A DNA stretch of 64,000 nucleotides from JACDAN01 sp963801855 (GCA_963801855.1 CAWDGK010000005.1:248001-312000), one strand, 5' to 3'. Positions 1 through 8,891 are shown, numbered from the stretch's first letter. Numbers and translations are program-made. The notes: generated by a model not told the origin, from the letters alone.

Positions 1-38
1 TGCTGTCGTCGCCAGGCGGGCGAACCGCTGGCCGAGGA

Positions 39-845
39 CTACACCGGCTCGGCGCGTAGCCGAACCTCCGTCCCGGCCCGCACGCCGAACGTCTGCGCGG
101 CGTTCCCGCGGGAGATCGCGACCGCGATGTTCTGGTAGGCGTCCTCGTACAGGATGATGTCGCCGGCGCGCGCGTCGGCGAACGTGCGAGCGGCGACTGC
201 GTAGAACCGGTCGACGGGCAGCTCGATCTCCACGCGAACGCCCGGGACGATTCCGAGGGCCTCGACCTCCTTCGCCGTCAGGTTGAGCTGGATGTTGCCG
301 AAGCGGTCGACGTACAGGCACGTTGCGCGGATCCGCCGCTGGCCGAGCTCCGGTTTCGGAAACTCGAGGCGGGCGAGCGATTCGGGCTCCACGAGGTCGC
401 CGAGCTCCTTCGGCTCGACGCCGAGCGCAAGGTGCGCGGCCGCCGGTGAGAAGACGTCACGGCCGTGAAACGTCGGAGATACCGGCTCGAGGGCGTAGGC
501 GCGATTCGTGATCTCGTTGACCTCCTCGATCCCGCCGAGAGCCTCCGCCGCCGGCACGAGCAGCCCGTTGTCCGGTCCCACGAGCAGCCGCCCGTCCTGT
601 GTGCGGACGACGAGAGCCCGGCGGCGGCTCCCGACCTCGGGGTCGACGATCGCAAGGTGGATACCGACCGGCATGTACGGCAGCGTGTTCGCCAGCACCA
701 CCGCGCCCTGGAGGATCCTCGTCGCGTCGATCCCGTGGGTGATGTGAATCACGTCCGCCTCCGGAGCGATTCGCTTGATCACCCCGTGGCACGTGCCTGC
801 GAAATCGTCCTCCACTCCGAAGTCGGTCAAGAACGTGATTACCAC
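39..845 (-). CDS. SAM hydroxide adenosyltransferase (DUF62 family)
   Basis: The 268-residue product starts with FLTDFGVEDDF, contains IVDPEVGS and VGPDNGLL, and has a C-terminal half with VDRFGNIQLNL. These are hallmarks of the DUF62/SAM hydroxide adenosyltransferase family, which splits S-adenosylmethionine to adenosine and methionine; fluorinase and chlorinase belong to the same fold. The length matches the family (about 260-280). The start is GTG at 845, ten bases after hemD in transcription order, so it may be the last gene of the heme/cytochrome block. The physiological role of the hydrolase is poorly defined in the family, so SAM cleavage is family knowledge and not proven here. Confidence 0.85.
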   Translation of the reverse strand: MVITFLTDFGVEDDFAGTCHGVIKRIAPEADVIHITHGIDATRILQGAVVLANTLPYMPVGIHLAIVDPEVGSRRRALVVRTQDGRLLVGPDNGLLVPAAEALGGIEEVNEITNRAYALEPVSPTFHGRDVFSPAAAHLALGVEPKELGDLVEPESLARLEFPKPELGQRRIRATCLYVDRFGNIQLNLTAKEVEALGIVPGVRVEIELPVDRFYAVAARTFADARAGDIILYEDAYQNIAVAISRGNAAQTFGVRAGTEVRLRAEPV

Positions 846-855
846 GGGCGAGACG

Positions 856-1482
856 CTAACGGGTCGCCTTCAGGATCGCGTCGGAGAGACCCTGTACGTC
901 CTGGGTACGAGCCTCCGCGAGGACGTGCAGGCCCAGCTCCTCGGAAGCCGCGCTCGTTTCCGGCCCGATCGAGACCGCAGGAGCGCAGAGTCCGAGAGCT
1001 GCGTAGGCTCGGGCCGCGGATGGAGATGCAAGCACGACGAGGTCGTGGTCGAGCGACCTGTCGGGCTGGAGCTCGCGCGTCCGGTAGAGCGGGACGAAAT
1101 CGGCGTCCAGTTGCTCGACGAGCAGCCGGCGAGCCCCTTCGGCGCCCGCGAAGAGAACCCGGCCCGCCGGCCTGGGAAGCTCCGCCAGCAAGCCCTCCTG
1201 GGTCGAGACCTGCGGCACGAGATCGACCCTTCCGTACGCCTCCGCCGTCGCGTGGCCGATCGCCGCGACCCGCTTCGGGGCACCATGCGCGCGGCGCTTG
1301 AGCTCCTTGGCGCCGGTCGCACTCGTCAGCAGCAGCCAGTCGTAGCCGTCGAGGTCGATCGGGTCGTGGCCGATCGGCTCCAGCGCGATCAGCGGCTCGC
1401 ACTCGACCTCGAGGCCCGCCGCTCGAAGCTTGTCCGCAAGCTCGTCGTTTCGGCCCTCCGGCCGGGTCAGGAGGATCCTCAC
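856..1482 (-). CDS. hemD: uroporphyrinogen-III synthase
   Basis: It closes and isomerises hydroxymethylbilane to uroporphyrinogen III in heme synthesis. The 208-residue product begins VRILLTRPEGRNDEL, has the weakly conserved two-lobed pattern of HemD with LLLTSATGAKEL and LVVLASPSAARAYAAL, and ends near QGLSDAIL. HemD proteins are poorly conserved, so position directly after hemC is strong support. The chosen start is the GTG at 1482, which overlaps the hemC stop as GTGA; the longer open frame upstream only shadows hemC. Slightly short compared with typical 240-260 residues. Confidence 0.88.
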   Translation of the reverse strand: MRILLTRPEGRNDELADKLRAAGLEVECEPLIALEPIGHDPIDLDGYDWLLLTSATGAKELKRRAHGAPKRVAAIGHATAEAYGRVDLVPQVSTQEGLLAELPRPAGRVLFAGAEGARRLLVEQLDADFVPLYRTRELQPDRSLDHDLVVLASPSAARAYAALGLCAPAVSIGPETSAASEELGLHVLAEARTQDVQGLSDAILKATR

Positions 1483-2303
1483 GGCACGAGCGCGAGCAGC
1501 TCGCGGCCAAGGGCGGTGGGATCGTCCCCCGTCCGGCGCTCGATCCAGCTCCCGTCCTCGGCAGCCACGAGGGCCGTCAGCGCAGAGCCGTCGTGGTGCG
1601 CCGCGACCGGCGCGAGGCAGCCGCCGCCGACCGTGGCGACACACGTCCGCTCCGCCTGCACCCGCCGTCTGGTCTCTTCATGGTCGACGTGCGCGACGAG
1701 CTGCTCCTCCCCGGCCCGAACCTGGAGCGCGAGTGCGCCCTGGCCCGCCTCCGGGAGGAGCTCGTCCGGATCGAACCGAAGGCCGATCTCGCGTCCAAGC
1801 CCGAGCCGGTCTAGGCCGCAGGCCGCCAGGACGACTGCGTCGAGGCCGCGCTCGCCTCGCTTCCTGAGCCGCGTGTCGATGTTTCCGCGAAGGGGCTCGA
1901 TGGAGACATCAGGCTGCAGCGCGAGGAGCTGAGCGCGCCGCCGGGCCGAGGCGGTGCCGATGCGCATCCCCGGCTCCACTGCGTCGGCTCCGCAGAGCGC
2001 GTCCCGAGGATCCTCCCGCTCGAGGTACGCGCCGACCGCGAGACCCTCGGTGTCCGTCGAGGTCATGTCCTTTGCCGAGTGGACGGCGACGTCGATCCGG
2101 CCCTCGAGCAACGCCTCCTCCAGTTCCTTCACGAAGACGCCGCGCGCTCCGATCTCGCCGAACGGGCTCGAGCGATCGCGGTCGCCGGCGGTGGTGACCG
2201 GCATCAGCGCAAACTCGAGCCCGGCCCGCCGCAGGCTCTCGACGGCGAGCCCGGCCTGGGTCAGCGCGAGGCGGCTACCCCTCGAGCCGACTCTGAGGAG
2301 CAC
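1479..2303 (-). CDS. hemC: porphobilinogen deaminase (hydroxymethylbilane synthase)
   Basis: It polymerises four porphobilinogen units into hydroxymethylbilane. Visible family motifs are VGSRGSRLAL at the N-terminus, DVAVHSAKDM, IGTASARRRAQL, LRGNIDTRL and the cofactor-binding region VGGGCLAPVA, whose Cys would carry the dipyrromethane cofactor. The start is placed at GTG 2303 because AGGAGG lies nine bases upstream; a TTG at 2324 is possible. The first 29 bases overlap the end of hemA, and the stop overlaps hemD, indicating translational coupling in a ccm-hem operon. Confidence 0.93.
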   Translation of the reverse strand: MLLRVGSRGSRLALTQAGLAVESLRRAGLEFALMPVTTAGDRDRSSPFGEIGARGVFVKELEEALLEGRIDVAVHSAKDMTSTDTEGLAVGAYLEREDPRDALCGADAVEPGMRIGTASARRRAQLLALQPDVSIEPLRGNIDTRLRKRGERGLDAVVLAACGLDRLGLGREIGLRFDPDELLPEAGQGALALQVRAGEEQLVAHVDHEETRRRVQAERTCVATVGGGCLAPVAAHHDGSALTALVAAEDGSWIERRTGDDPTALGRELLALVP

Positions 2304-3507
2304 GGCGCTCGTCCTCCTCGCCAAGGCCGGCTTCCTTCAGCCGCATGATCGGCTGATGGAGGAGCTTGTTGACGATCTGGTTGGTCAGCGACTCGACCGC
2401 GTTCCGCTCGGGCTCCGACAGATCGGCGAGGCGCGTGCTCGCCTTCGCCAGCTCTCCGCGCCGGATCGCCTCCGCCCGCTCGCGAAGCGACGCGATCGCG
2501 GGAACGATGTCCCGCGACCCCAGCCACTCGCGGAACCGATCCCCTTCGGCGGCCACGATCGACTCGGCGCGGATCGCTTCGCCACGCCGGCCCGAAAGGG
2601 TCTCCTCGACGACCGACTGGAGGTCGTCGATGTCATAGAGGAAGCAGCCCGGGAGCTCCTTGATGGCGGGGTCGAGGTCGCGAGGCACGGCGAGATCGAC
2701 GAGCAGCAGCGGGCGGCCCTTCGCGCCGGGAGCGCTCGCCGAACCTGGTCGGCGACGAGGATCTGCCCGCGCGCGCTCGTCGACGAGACGACGATGTCGG
2801 CGCCCGTCAGCTCCTCCTCGACGCTCTCGAGCGGCAGCGCAGAGGCCCCGAAGCGCTCCGCCAGGGACGAGGCTCGGTCGACTGTTCGATTCGCGACGAA
2901 CGAGAGCTGCGCGCCGCGGCCGACGAGGTTGCGCGCTGCAAGCTCTCCGACCTTGCCGGCGCCGATAACGAGGATCCTCCGATCGGCGAGGTCGCCGAAC
3001 ACCTGGGCGGCGAGTGCAGCGGCGGCCGAGGCGACGGACGCCGGGCTCTCGCTGATCGCGGTCTCGGTACGCACCCGCTTGCCCGTGTGGAGCGCGTGGC
3101 GGAAGAGACGGTCGAGCAACGGCCCGACGGCGCCCCGCTCGTACGCCGAGCGAACCTGTCCCTGGATCTCGCCCTCACCGGGTACGAGGGAGTCGAGGCC
3201 GGCGGCAACCCGGAAGAGATGCGTTGCGGCGGCGTCTTGCTCGAGGCGGTAGAGGTACGGCTCCAACTCGCGAGCGTGGGACGCTCGCGAGATCCGCGAG
3301 CGCTGCAGTGGCGCGGTCGCCGGCCGCGTCGGTGTCTGCGGCGGCGAGGTACAGCTCGGTGCGGTTGCAGGTCGAGAGGCAGACGGCCTCACCGCCCTCA
3401 CCGATCCGGCGGGCGAGCGCCGCTTCGCCGTCGTGGTCGAGCGCGACCCGCTCGCGAACCTCGAGAGGCGCGAGCCGGTGCGAGGTTCCCACGAGCAACA
3501 GCCTCAT
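2275..3507 (-). CDS. hemA: glutamyl-tRNA reductase, split by two frame shifts
   Basis: It reduces glutamyl-tRNA to glutamate-1-semialdehyde, the first committed step of C5 heme synthesis. The N-terminal part (from ATG 3507, overlapping the preceding stop as ATGA) has GTSHRLAPLEVRERV and the catalytic Cys47 in CLSTCNRTE. The middle part, in another frame, has LEPYLYRLEQDAA, GLDSLVPGEGEI and the NADPH site VIGAGKVGELAA. The C-terminal part has VPRDLDPAIKEL and the dimerisation helices. The frame changes by one extra base near 3285-3295 and by one missing base near 2724-2731, so the net length (410 codons) is normal. No residues are lost at either site. An essential gene broken twice suggests sequence error rather than decay. 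Confidence 0.85.
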
Positions 3508-4283
3508 GCGACGTGGGCGAAGAGAAGCCCGAGTTGGAGGACGATGACGGCGGCGACCCCACCGAGTGCCAGCGCGGCGGCCGCCTCGCGTCGCCCGGCT
3601 CGCACGCGGAGGTAGAGCACCGAGGCCCCGATCGCCCAGAGCACGAGTGTTCCGGCGACGAGCGCGTCCAGTCCCCGGTCCGGAAGTCGTGCAAGCCCTG
3701 GGATGATCCCGGCGGTCAGCGCGACCAGCGAGACGCCGACCGTGCCCACCGTGAGGCGGTCGAGTGCCACGAGCGACGGCATCCGCTGGCGGAGGAGCCC
3801 GGCGGGGTGGCTCTTGAGGACCCGCTCTTGCCAGAGCTCGAGCGCTGCGAGGCCGCCGGCGACCGTAAAGCCGGCGAAGGAGACGAGAATCAGGCCGATG
3901 TGCAGGACGAGCACGATGTCGCCCCAGGCGGCACCCCCGGCGCCTTCCGTCCCGCCCGCGGCGTAGGAGACGGCGAGAAGAGCTGCAGCGAGCGGCATCA
4001 CTCCGAGGCCCAGCAGCCTGAAGCGCGGGCTGCAGCCCCAGATCAGATAGGCCGAGACGACGAGCCAGACGAAGAGGTTGAGCGACCCCGCCCAGGTGCT
4101 CCACGGGAAGCCGTCGGCGCGGTTCGCCTGAACGACCAGTAGGGCGGTTTGTGCAAGCCAGCCCAGCCGCACCCCCCACGTCGCCATTCGTCCGTAGAAA
4201 CCCGGATTGCGAGCGTGGCCGGCGTACGCAAAGGCAGCCTCGCCGTAGGCGAGGAGAGCGGGCCAGACGAGCAGCTCAGCCAC
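3504..4283 (-). CDS. CcsA/HemX-like cytochrome c assembly membrane protein
   Basis: The 259-residue protein has about eight hydrophobic helices and a WGD motif in the loop before IVLVLHIGLILVSF, resembling the cytochrome c assembly (CcsA/CcmC/HemX) superfamily that handles heme at the membrane. The GTG start at 4283 overlaps the small upstream gene by eight bases and the stop overlaps hemA as ATGA. HemX lies beside hemA in Bacillus, while the neighbouring ccm genes point to cytochrome c maturation, so either role (heme handling or control of HemA) is open. The canonical tryptophan-rich WGxWWxWD motif is incomplete here. Confidence 0.75.
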   Translation of the reverse strand: MAELLVWPALLAYGEAAFAYAGHARNPGFYGRMATWGVRLGWLAQTALLVVQANRADGFPWSTWAGSLNLFVWLVVSAYLIWGCSPRFRLLGLGVMPLAAALLAVSYAAGGTEGAGGAAWGDIVLVLHIGLILVSFAGFTVAGGLAALELWQERVLKSHPAGLLRQRMPSLVALDRLTVGTVGVSLVALTAGIIPGLARLPDRGLDALVAGTLVLWAIGASVLYLRVRAGRREAAAALALGGVAAVIVLQLGLLFAHVA

Positions 4284-4437
4284 GGGGCTCCTCGTCCCGC
4301 TTGCGGGCCAGCTCGGCAAGCTCGGCGAGCTCCCGCTCGAGCCGCCCCACCTTGAGGGCGATCAGGACGATGTAGAGCAGCACGGTCGCGAAGAGGACGA
4401 GATACGCGCCCCACAGGTACTTCTCGCCCGAGCTCAC
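4276..4437 (-). CDS. ccmD: CcmD-like small membrane protein
   Basis: A 53-residue protein starting VSSGEKYLWGAYLVLF with one membrane segment (about residues 9-27) followed by a charged helix rich in Glu, Arg and Leu (VGRLERELAELAELARKR). Size, topology and place directly after ccmC match CcmD, which helps release holo-CcmE from the CcmABCD heme exporter. The GTG start overlaps the ccmC stop as GTGA, and the stop overlaps the next gene. Sequence conservation of CcmD is low, so the call leans on topology and context. Confidence 0.75.
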   Translation of the reverse strand: MSSGEKYLWGAYLVLFATVLLYIVLIALKVGRLERELAELAELARKRDEEPRG

Positions 4438-5123
4438 GCCAACCGCTCCCGCAGCTCCTTGAGATTCGCGTCCGCACGCTTCCCGGAGAGCTCCACCAGG
4501 TAGAGCGCACCCGCCAGCGCGAGCATTGCGGCCAGGCAGACGCAGAAGGTCGCGAACATGGTCCCGTCCATGTCCGGGCCATCCCGTTTGAACACGACGG
4601 GGTGAATGAGCCCCTCGGCCAGGCGGATCGCCATGAAGCTGACCGGGATGAGCACCACGCCGAAAAGCGAGTAAACGGCAGAGGTGCGCGCGCGGCGGGG
4701 GCCTGGATCGGTCGAGTAGCGCAGCATGAAGTACGCGGAGTAGAACAGGAACAGGATCAGGAAGAGCGTGAGCTGTCGCTCGCTCCACACCCACCACTGC
4801 CCCCACGAGACCTTCGCCCAGATCGATCCGGTCACGAGGGTCAGGACACCGAAGATCACACCCATGTGCACCGCGGTGTAGCTCTCGAGGTCGTACCGGT
4901 CCCCGCCCTTCCACAGGAGGCGTAGCGCCTTCCACGCGGCCCAGAAGAACGCGGCATACGCGGTGAGCGCGACCGGGACGTGGACGTAGAAGATCTTCTG
5001 GCTGATGCCCTGGTCGGCGTCTTCGGGCGCCCAGAAGAGCGCGAGGCCGAGGCCCGCGACCAGGAGTGCCGCCGCTGTCAACGAGAGGAGGGCGGCGCCG
5101 TTATTCCGTAACGACGTACTCAA
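4434..5123 (-). CDS. ccmC: heme exporter subunit CcmC
   Basis: A multi-pass membrane protein with the tryptophan-rich heme-handling motif WGQWWVWSERQLTLF and flanking conserved histidines (FYVHVPVAL near the N-terminus, EGLIHPVV near the C-terminus) typical of CcmC. It presents heme to CcmE in system I cytochrome c maturation. The start is uncertain: TTG codons at 5123 and 5147 are both in frame, both inside ccmB, and neither has a clear ribosome site. The end overlaps ccmD. About 229 residues from the 5123 start, normal for the family. Confidence 0.92.
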   Translation of the reverse strand: MSTSLRNNGAALLSLTAAALLVAGLGLALFWAPEDADQGISQKIFYVHVPVALTAYAAFFWAAWKALRLLWKGGDRYDLESYTAVHMGVIFGVLTLVTGSIWAKVSWGQWWVWSERQLTLFLILFLFYSAYFMLRYSTDPGPRRARTSAVYSLFGVVLIPVSFMAIRLAEGLIHPVVFKRDGPDMDGTMFATFCVCLAAMLALAGALYLVELSGKRADANLKELRERLA

Positions 5124-5743
5124 AGCTTGCCCACGACAGGATCGCAAAGATCAGGTCGTACAGGCCGAGGAAGGCGAGGTAGCGGCCGGGGTCGTCGGAA
5201 ACCGTGGCCCCGAGCCCGCCGACGATCAGGGGAATCGCGACAGGCAGGAAGAGGAGCGGCAGCAGCAGCTCGCGAGCCCGTGCCGCTGCGGCCATCGCAC
5301 CGAAGAGCGTTCCGACCGACGCGATTCCGATGTTTGCGAGGGCGAGGCCGGCGACGAGCTCCCAGGTCACGGATTCGTAGAAGAGCGCGAAGGCCGGGAG
5401 CGCGACGGCCTCGGCGAAGAGCAGGAATGCGAGGACGCTGAGCGTCTTCCCGAGCCAGATCGCGCTGCGGTCGCAGGGGGCGAGGATCAGGCCGTCGATC
5501 GTGCCCTGGTCGCGCTCGCCGACGAACGCGCGGCCCAGCGCGAGGAGGGCGGTGAACAGGAGCGCGATCCACAGCATCCCGCTCGCCGCGAGCCGAGAGC
5601 TCTCCTCGGGCAGCGCGAAATGGAAGACGACGAGCGCCGAGACGACGAAGAGCAGCATCGCGGGCACGGTGTCGCGCGTCCTCGAGCTCGACGAGCAGAT
5701 CCTTGCGCGCGAGTGCCGCGACGTCGCCGAAGTAGCCGCTCAT
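5101..5743 (-). CDS. ccmB: heme exporter permease CcmB, one-base frame shift
   Basis: Permease of the CcmAB ABC transporter for cytochrome c maturation. The ATG at 5743 overlaps the ccmA stop as ATGA and gives MSGYFGDVAALARKDLLVEL. The reading frame must then shift near 5680-5690 by dropping one base to continue as TRDTVPAMLLFVVSALVVFHF, followed by the usual six membrane helices and conserved GERDQGTIDGLILAPCDR. With the shift corrected the protein is 213 residues, the usual CcmB length. The observed extra base lies in a CTCGAGCTCGA repeat context. Confidence 0.87.
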
Positions 5744-6405
5744 GTCAGCGCCAGGCGCCCGGTCGCAAGGGCCGCGACGCGCTCGGGCTGGTGGCTGGCG
5801 ACGACGACCGTCCGCGCTCCGTGGGCGGCGAGCTCGTCGTCCAGCAGCTCGGCACCCTCGGCGTCCAGAGCGCTGAAGGGCTCGTCGAGGAGCAACAGCT
5901 CGGGATCGTGGAGGAGCGCCCGGCACAGAGCGAGGCGCTGGAGCATCCCTCGAGAGAAGGTCGCGGTCACCTCGGCGCGGACGTCCCAGAGACCGAAGCG
6001 CTCGAGGAGCATCCCGATGCGCTCCCGTCTCTCCGGGATCCGGTAGAGGCGTCCGTAGAGGTCGAGATTCTCGACTGCGGTCAGCTCGCGGTAGAGGAGC
6101 GGCTCGTGCCCGAGGAAGCCGACGCTGCGGCGCTCGGCGTGAACCTCGAGCGTTCCGGCGGTGGGCGCAAGGAGCCCTACGAGCAGTCGGAGGAGCGTCG
6201 TCTTCCCGGAGCCGTTCGGACCCGTGAGGAGGAAGAAATCACCAGCGGCGACTTCGAGGTCGACTCCGGAAAGGACGGGCCGGCTTCCAAATCGGCGTCC
6301 GAGCCCCGTGGCGCGAACGATCGGGCGACCTACCCCGGGGTGATCGAGCTCAGGAATCCCCAACCTCCTCCCCGAGCCGATCGTATCGGCGTGCGGCGCA
6401 CGCAT
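5740..6405 (-). CDS. ccmA: heme exporter ATP-binding protein CcmA
   Basis: ABC ATPase with Walker A GPNGSGKTT, signature FSRGMLQR (the usual SGGQ glycine pair is altered, as in CcmA proteins), Walker B LLLLDEPFSALD and H-loop VVVASHQ. It energises CcmB/CcmC/CcmD in cytochrome c maturation. The listed start (6405) includes about 30 residues before the conserved IVRATGLGRRFG; an internal GTG near 6333 could be the real start. It heads the ccm-hem block; the next upstream gene belongs to molybdenum cofactor synthesis and ends 45 bases away. Confidence 0.9.
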   Translation of the reverse strand: MRAPHADTIGSGRRLGIPELDHPGVGRPIVRATGLGRRFGSRPVLSGVDLEVAAGDFFLLTGPNGSGKTTLLRLLVGLLAPTAGTLEVHAERRSVGFLGHEPLLYRELTAVENLDLYGRLYRIPERRERIGMLLERFGLWDVRAEVTATFSRGMLQRLALCRALLHDPELLLLDEPFSALDAEGAELLDDELAAHGARTVVVASHQPERVAALATGRLALT

Positions 6406-6450
6406 GGGACACGCGACAGCGCCGAAAGTGCGCCAGGCTTTCCCCAGGGC

Positions 6451-6930
6451 TCATGTCTGCCGGTGCCCGCCCTGCTCGCCCGCGACGAGCCGGACGGCGT
6501 GCGAAAGCGCCTCCGAAACGACAGCAAAGCCATCGCGACACCCTCCCGGGGAGCCGGGAAGGTTGATCACGAGCGACGCTCCACGCGTGCCCGCGACTCC
6601 ACGCGACAGCAGTCCGTGCGGGGTCCGGGTAACGGCGTCGGCTCTGATCGCCTCCGCGATTCCCGGAATCTGGCGCTCCAGGACCGACGCCGTCGCCTCC
6701 GGCGTGACATCGCGCGGCGCGACTCCGGTTCCACCCGTCGTCAGGACGAGGCTCGCCTCGTCGCTCAGCTCCTCGATCGCCTCGGCGATCTCCCGCCGCT
6801 CGTCCGGTACGACCCGGCGTGACACCTCGTACCCCTCGTCCGAGAGGAGCCTTTCCAGGAGCGCGCCGCTCTCGTCGACCCGTTCGCCGCTCGCGACCCC
6901 GTCGGAGATCGTGAGGACGGCAGCTCTCAG
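6451..6930 (-). CDS. MoaB/MogA-family molybdopterin adenylyltransferase, probable CTG start
   Basis: The fold and motifs (LTISDGVASGERVDESG at the N-terminus, LVLTTGGTGVAPRDVTPEAT in the middle) are those of MogA/MoaB, which adenylates molybdopterin before metal insertion. The conserved N-terminus is only included if translation begins at CTG 6930, the first codon after the moaC stop, in a CTGA overlap and four bases after AAGGAGG. No ATG, GTG or TTG exists in frame until GTG 6825, which would remove about 35 conserved residues. With the CTG start the protein is about 159 residues, the normal size. Confidence 0.82.
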   Translation of the reverse strand: MRAAVLTISDGVASGERVDESGALLERLLSDEGYEVSRRVVPDERREIAEAIEELSDEASLVLTTGGTGVAPRDVTPEATASVLERQIPGIAEAIRADAVTRTPHGLLSRGVAGTRGASLVINLPGSPGGCRDGFAVVSEALSHAVRLVAGEQGGHRQT

Positions 6931-7373
6931 ACCTCCTCCTTCGTCTTCTCCAGGAGGCGGACCTCGCTGACGACCATCGAGTCGTCCACTGCCTTCGCCA
7001 TGTCGTAGATCGTGAGCGCGGCGATGCCTGCGGCGACGAGCGCCTCCATCTCGACCCCCGTCTGGGCCGTTGTCTCAACTGTAGACGTGACGTCCGCTCC
7101 GTTCTCTACGATGGCAACAGTGACATCGATGCTGGAGAGGGGAAGCGGATGACAGAGGGGGATCAGATCGCTCGTGCGTTTGGCTGCCATGACCCCGGCG
7201 AGCTGGGCAGTCGTGAGTGCGTCGCCCTTGGGGAGCCGCGCGAGTCGCTCCGCCGTCTCGGGCTTCATCTCGATTCGAGCGCGGGCCCTCGCCCGCCTCC
7301 GTGAATGCGGCTTCCCGCCGACATCCACCATCTGGACTCCGCCGGTCTCGTCGATGTGCGAGAACCCCGTCAC
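6927..7373 (-). CDS. moaC: cyclic pyranopterin monophosphate synthase accessory protein MoaC
   Basis: It acts with MoaA to turn GTP into cyclic pyranopterin monophosphate. The 148-residue product has FSHIDETGGVQMVDVGGK at the N-terminus, LIPLCHPLPLSSIDV, the conserved TGVEMEAL and YDMAKAVDDSMVV. The GTG start at 7373 overlaps the otsA stop as GTGA, and the end overlaps the MoaB-like gene. An arginine-alanine run (RRRARARARIEM) replaces the usual shorter linker before the first core helix. Confidence 0.95.
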   Translation of the reverse strand: MTGFSHIDETGGVQMVDVGGKPHSRRRARARARIEMKPETAERLARLPKGDALTTAQLAGVMAAKRTSDLIPLCHPLPLSSIDVTVAIVENGADVTSTVETTAQTGVEMEALVAAGIAALTIYDMAKAVDDSMVVSEVRLLEKTKEEV

Positions 7374-8857
7374 GAGCCCGCACGCGAGGGAGCCGCGACA
7401 GCGTCGAGGTCGGCCAGTTGACCTTCGACCCATTCGGCGAGGTCGTGCTCGCGGATGTGTGCGCGCATGGCCTCGGCACGCGCCGCGCGCTCCTGCGCGG
7501 GCATCTCGAGCGCCGCATAGATCGCCTCCGCCTGTCCGGCGATGTCGAACGGGTTGACCGTCAACGCCCACTCGCTGAGCTCCTCGTGGACGCCGGCGTT
7601 CTCCGAGAGGATCAGGACGCCGTCGCGCCCGTTCACGAGCGGGGCCTCCTTGGCGACGAGGTTGAGCCCGTCGAAGATCGCGTTCACGAGCAGCACGTCG
7701 TACTGCTTGTAGGCCGCGACCGACGCGTGAAAGTCGTCCTCGATCCGGAGGTCGATCGGCGTCCACCCCTCGCGCTGGAAGCGGTCGTTCACCACACGTG
7801 CGGTTCGCTGGATGGCACCGAGATACTCGGCGTACTCGGGGATGTCCTGGCGGCTCGGATCGAGCAGCGCCAGCATCGCGACGCGGCCGTGCAGCTCGGG
7901 ATGGTCCGAAAGAAAGCGCTCGAACGCGCGGAACCCCCGCACGACGTTCTTCGACGGGTCCGTCCGGTCGACGCGGAGCACCAGCCATTCGGGGCGGTGG
8001 GCGACGAGCTCAGCCTCGCGCTGCCCGACTGCATCGCTGGCCGCGAGCTCGTCGAACTCGCTCGGGTCGACCGAGATCGGATGGCTCGTCGCGGCGACGC
8101 GCCGGCCGTCGTACTCGGCGGTGCACTCGACGAAGTTTGCGTCGGCGCCGGCGATCTCGACGCACGAACGGAGAAAGTTGCGCCGCCAGCGATCCGTGTG
8201 GAAACTGACGACGTCGTTCGCGAGGAGCCCGTCGTGCAGAGCGCGGCGGATCGCGGCCGGAAGTACGTGCCAGTAGTCCGGCTGGGGCCAGGGAATGTGG
8301 ATGAAGTGGGCGAGCGCCGCGTCCGGCACCCGGGTCCGCACGAATCTCGGTGCGAGATACAGGTGGTAGTCGTGGAAGAAGACGGCGGCGTGGGGCTCGG
8401 CCTCCAGCTCGGCCACGACCGCCTCGGCGAAGCCTGCGTTGACAGCGACGTAGCCCTCGTCCCAGGCATGGTGCAGCCCGCGGTCGAGATTCGGAGCCTG
8501 CGCGAGGTTCCAGAGGTAGTGCTGGAGGAACCAGAGCGTCGGGTTCGCGATGACGTTGTAGAACCAGTCGTACGCAGCGGGGTCATGCGCGACGAGCCGG
8601 AGCCGGTAGGGCGAGCCGTCGCGGGCGGTCTCCTGGATCGCTTCTCCGCCGGCCTCCCTGGCGACGACGCGTTCCTCGTCCGTCATCGCGCTCGCGATCC
8701 ACGTCACGTCGTGCATGGCGACCAGGCTGCGGAGCGCGGTGACGAGGCCGCCCCCGCCGCGGCGAGCAACCCGTGCGCCGTCCGCGTCGCGGTCGAAGGT
8801 GACCGGGCCGCGGTTCGAGACGATGATCAGCTTCCGGCGCGCACCCACCGGCGGCAC
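7370..8857 (-). CDS. otsA: trehalose-6-phosphate synthase (GT20)
   Basis: GT20 enzyme making trehalose 6-phosphate from a nucleotide-glucose and glucose 6-phosphate. Visible are the N-terminal IIVSNRGPVTF and GGGGLVTALRSL, FHDYHLYLAPRFVR, HIPWPQPDYW, the substrate site DRTDPSKNVVRGF and the C-terminal DGLNLVAKEAPLVN with LSENAGVHEEL. At 495 residues it is a standalone synthase without a phosphatase domain, and no OtsB is seen in the window. It is translationally coupled to moaC downstream, although the functions look unrelated. Confidence 0.93.
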   Translation of the reverse strand: MPPVGARRKLIIVSNRGPVTFDRDADGARVARRGGGGLVTALRSLVAMHDVTWIASAMTDEERVVAREAGGEAIQETARDGSPYRLRLVAHDPAAYDWFYNVIANPTLWFLQHYLWNLAQAPNLDRGLHHAWDEGYVAVNAGFAEAVVAELEAEPHAAVFFHDYHLYLAPRFVRTRVPDAALAHFIHIPWPQPDYWHVLPAAIRRALHDGLLANDVVSFHTDRWRRNFLRSCVEIAGADANFVECTAEYDGRRVAATSHPISVDPSEFDELAASDAVGQREAELVAHRPEWLVLRVDRTDPSKNVVRGFRAFERFLSDHPELHGRVAMLALLDPSRQDIPEYAEYLGAIQRTARVVNDRFQREGWTPIDLRIEDDFHASVAAYKQYDVLLVNAIFDGLNLVAKEAPLVNGRDGVLILSENAGVHEELSEWALTVNPFDIAGQAEAIYAALEMPAQERAARAEAMRAHIREHDLAEWVEGQLADLDAVAAPSRAGS

Positions 8858-8891
8858 CCTACCCCAGGCGAAATTCCCGCAAACGGGCGGT

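Noticed and set aside
1..38. Possible gene end left of the SAM hydroxide adenosyltransferase stop
   Set aside because: Only 38 bases are visible, too little to support a feature.
5005..6822. A 605-residue plus-strand frame opposite ccmC-ccmB-ccmA-moaB
   Set aside because: Glu/Arg/Gln/Gly-rich shadow translation without any domain; the opposite strand holds clear conserved genes.
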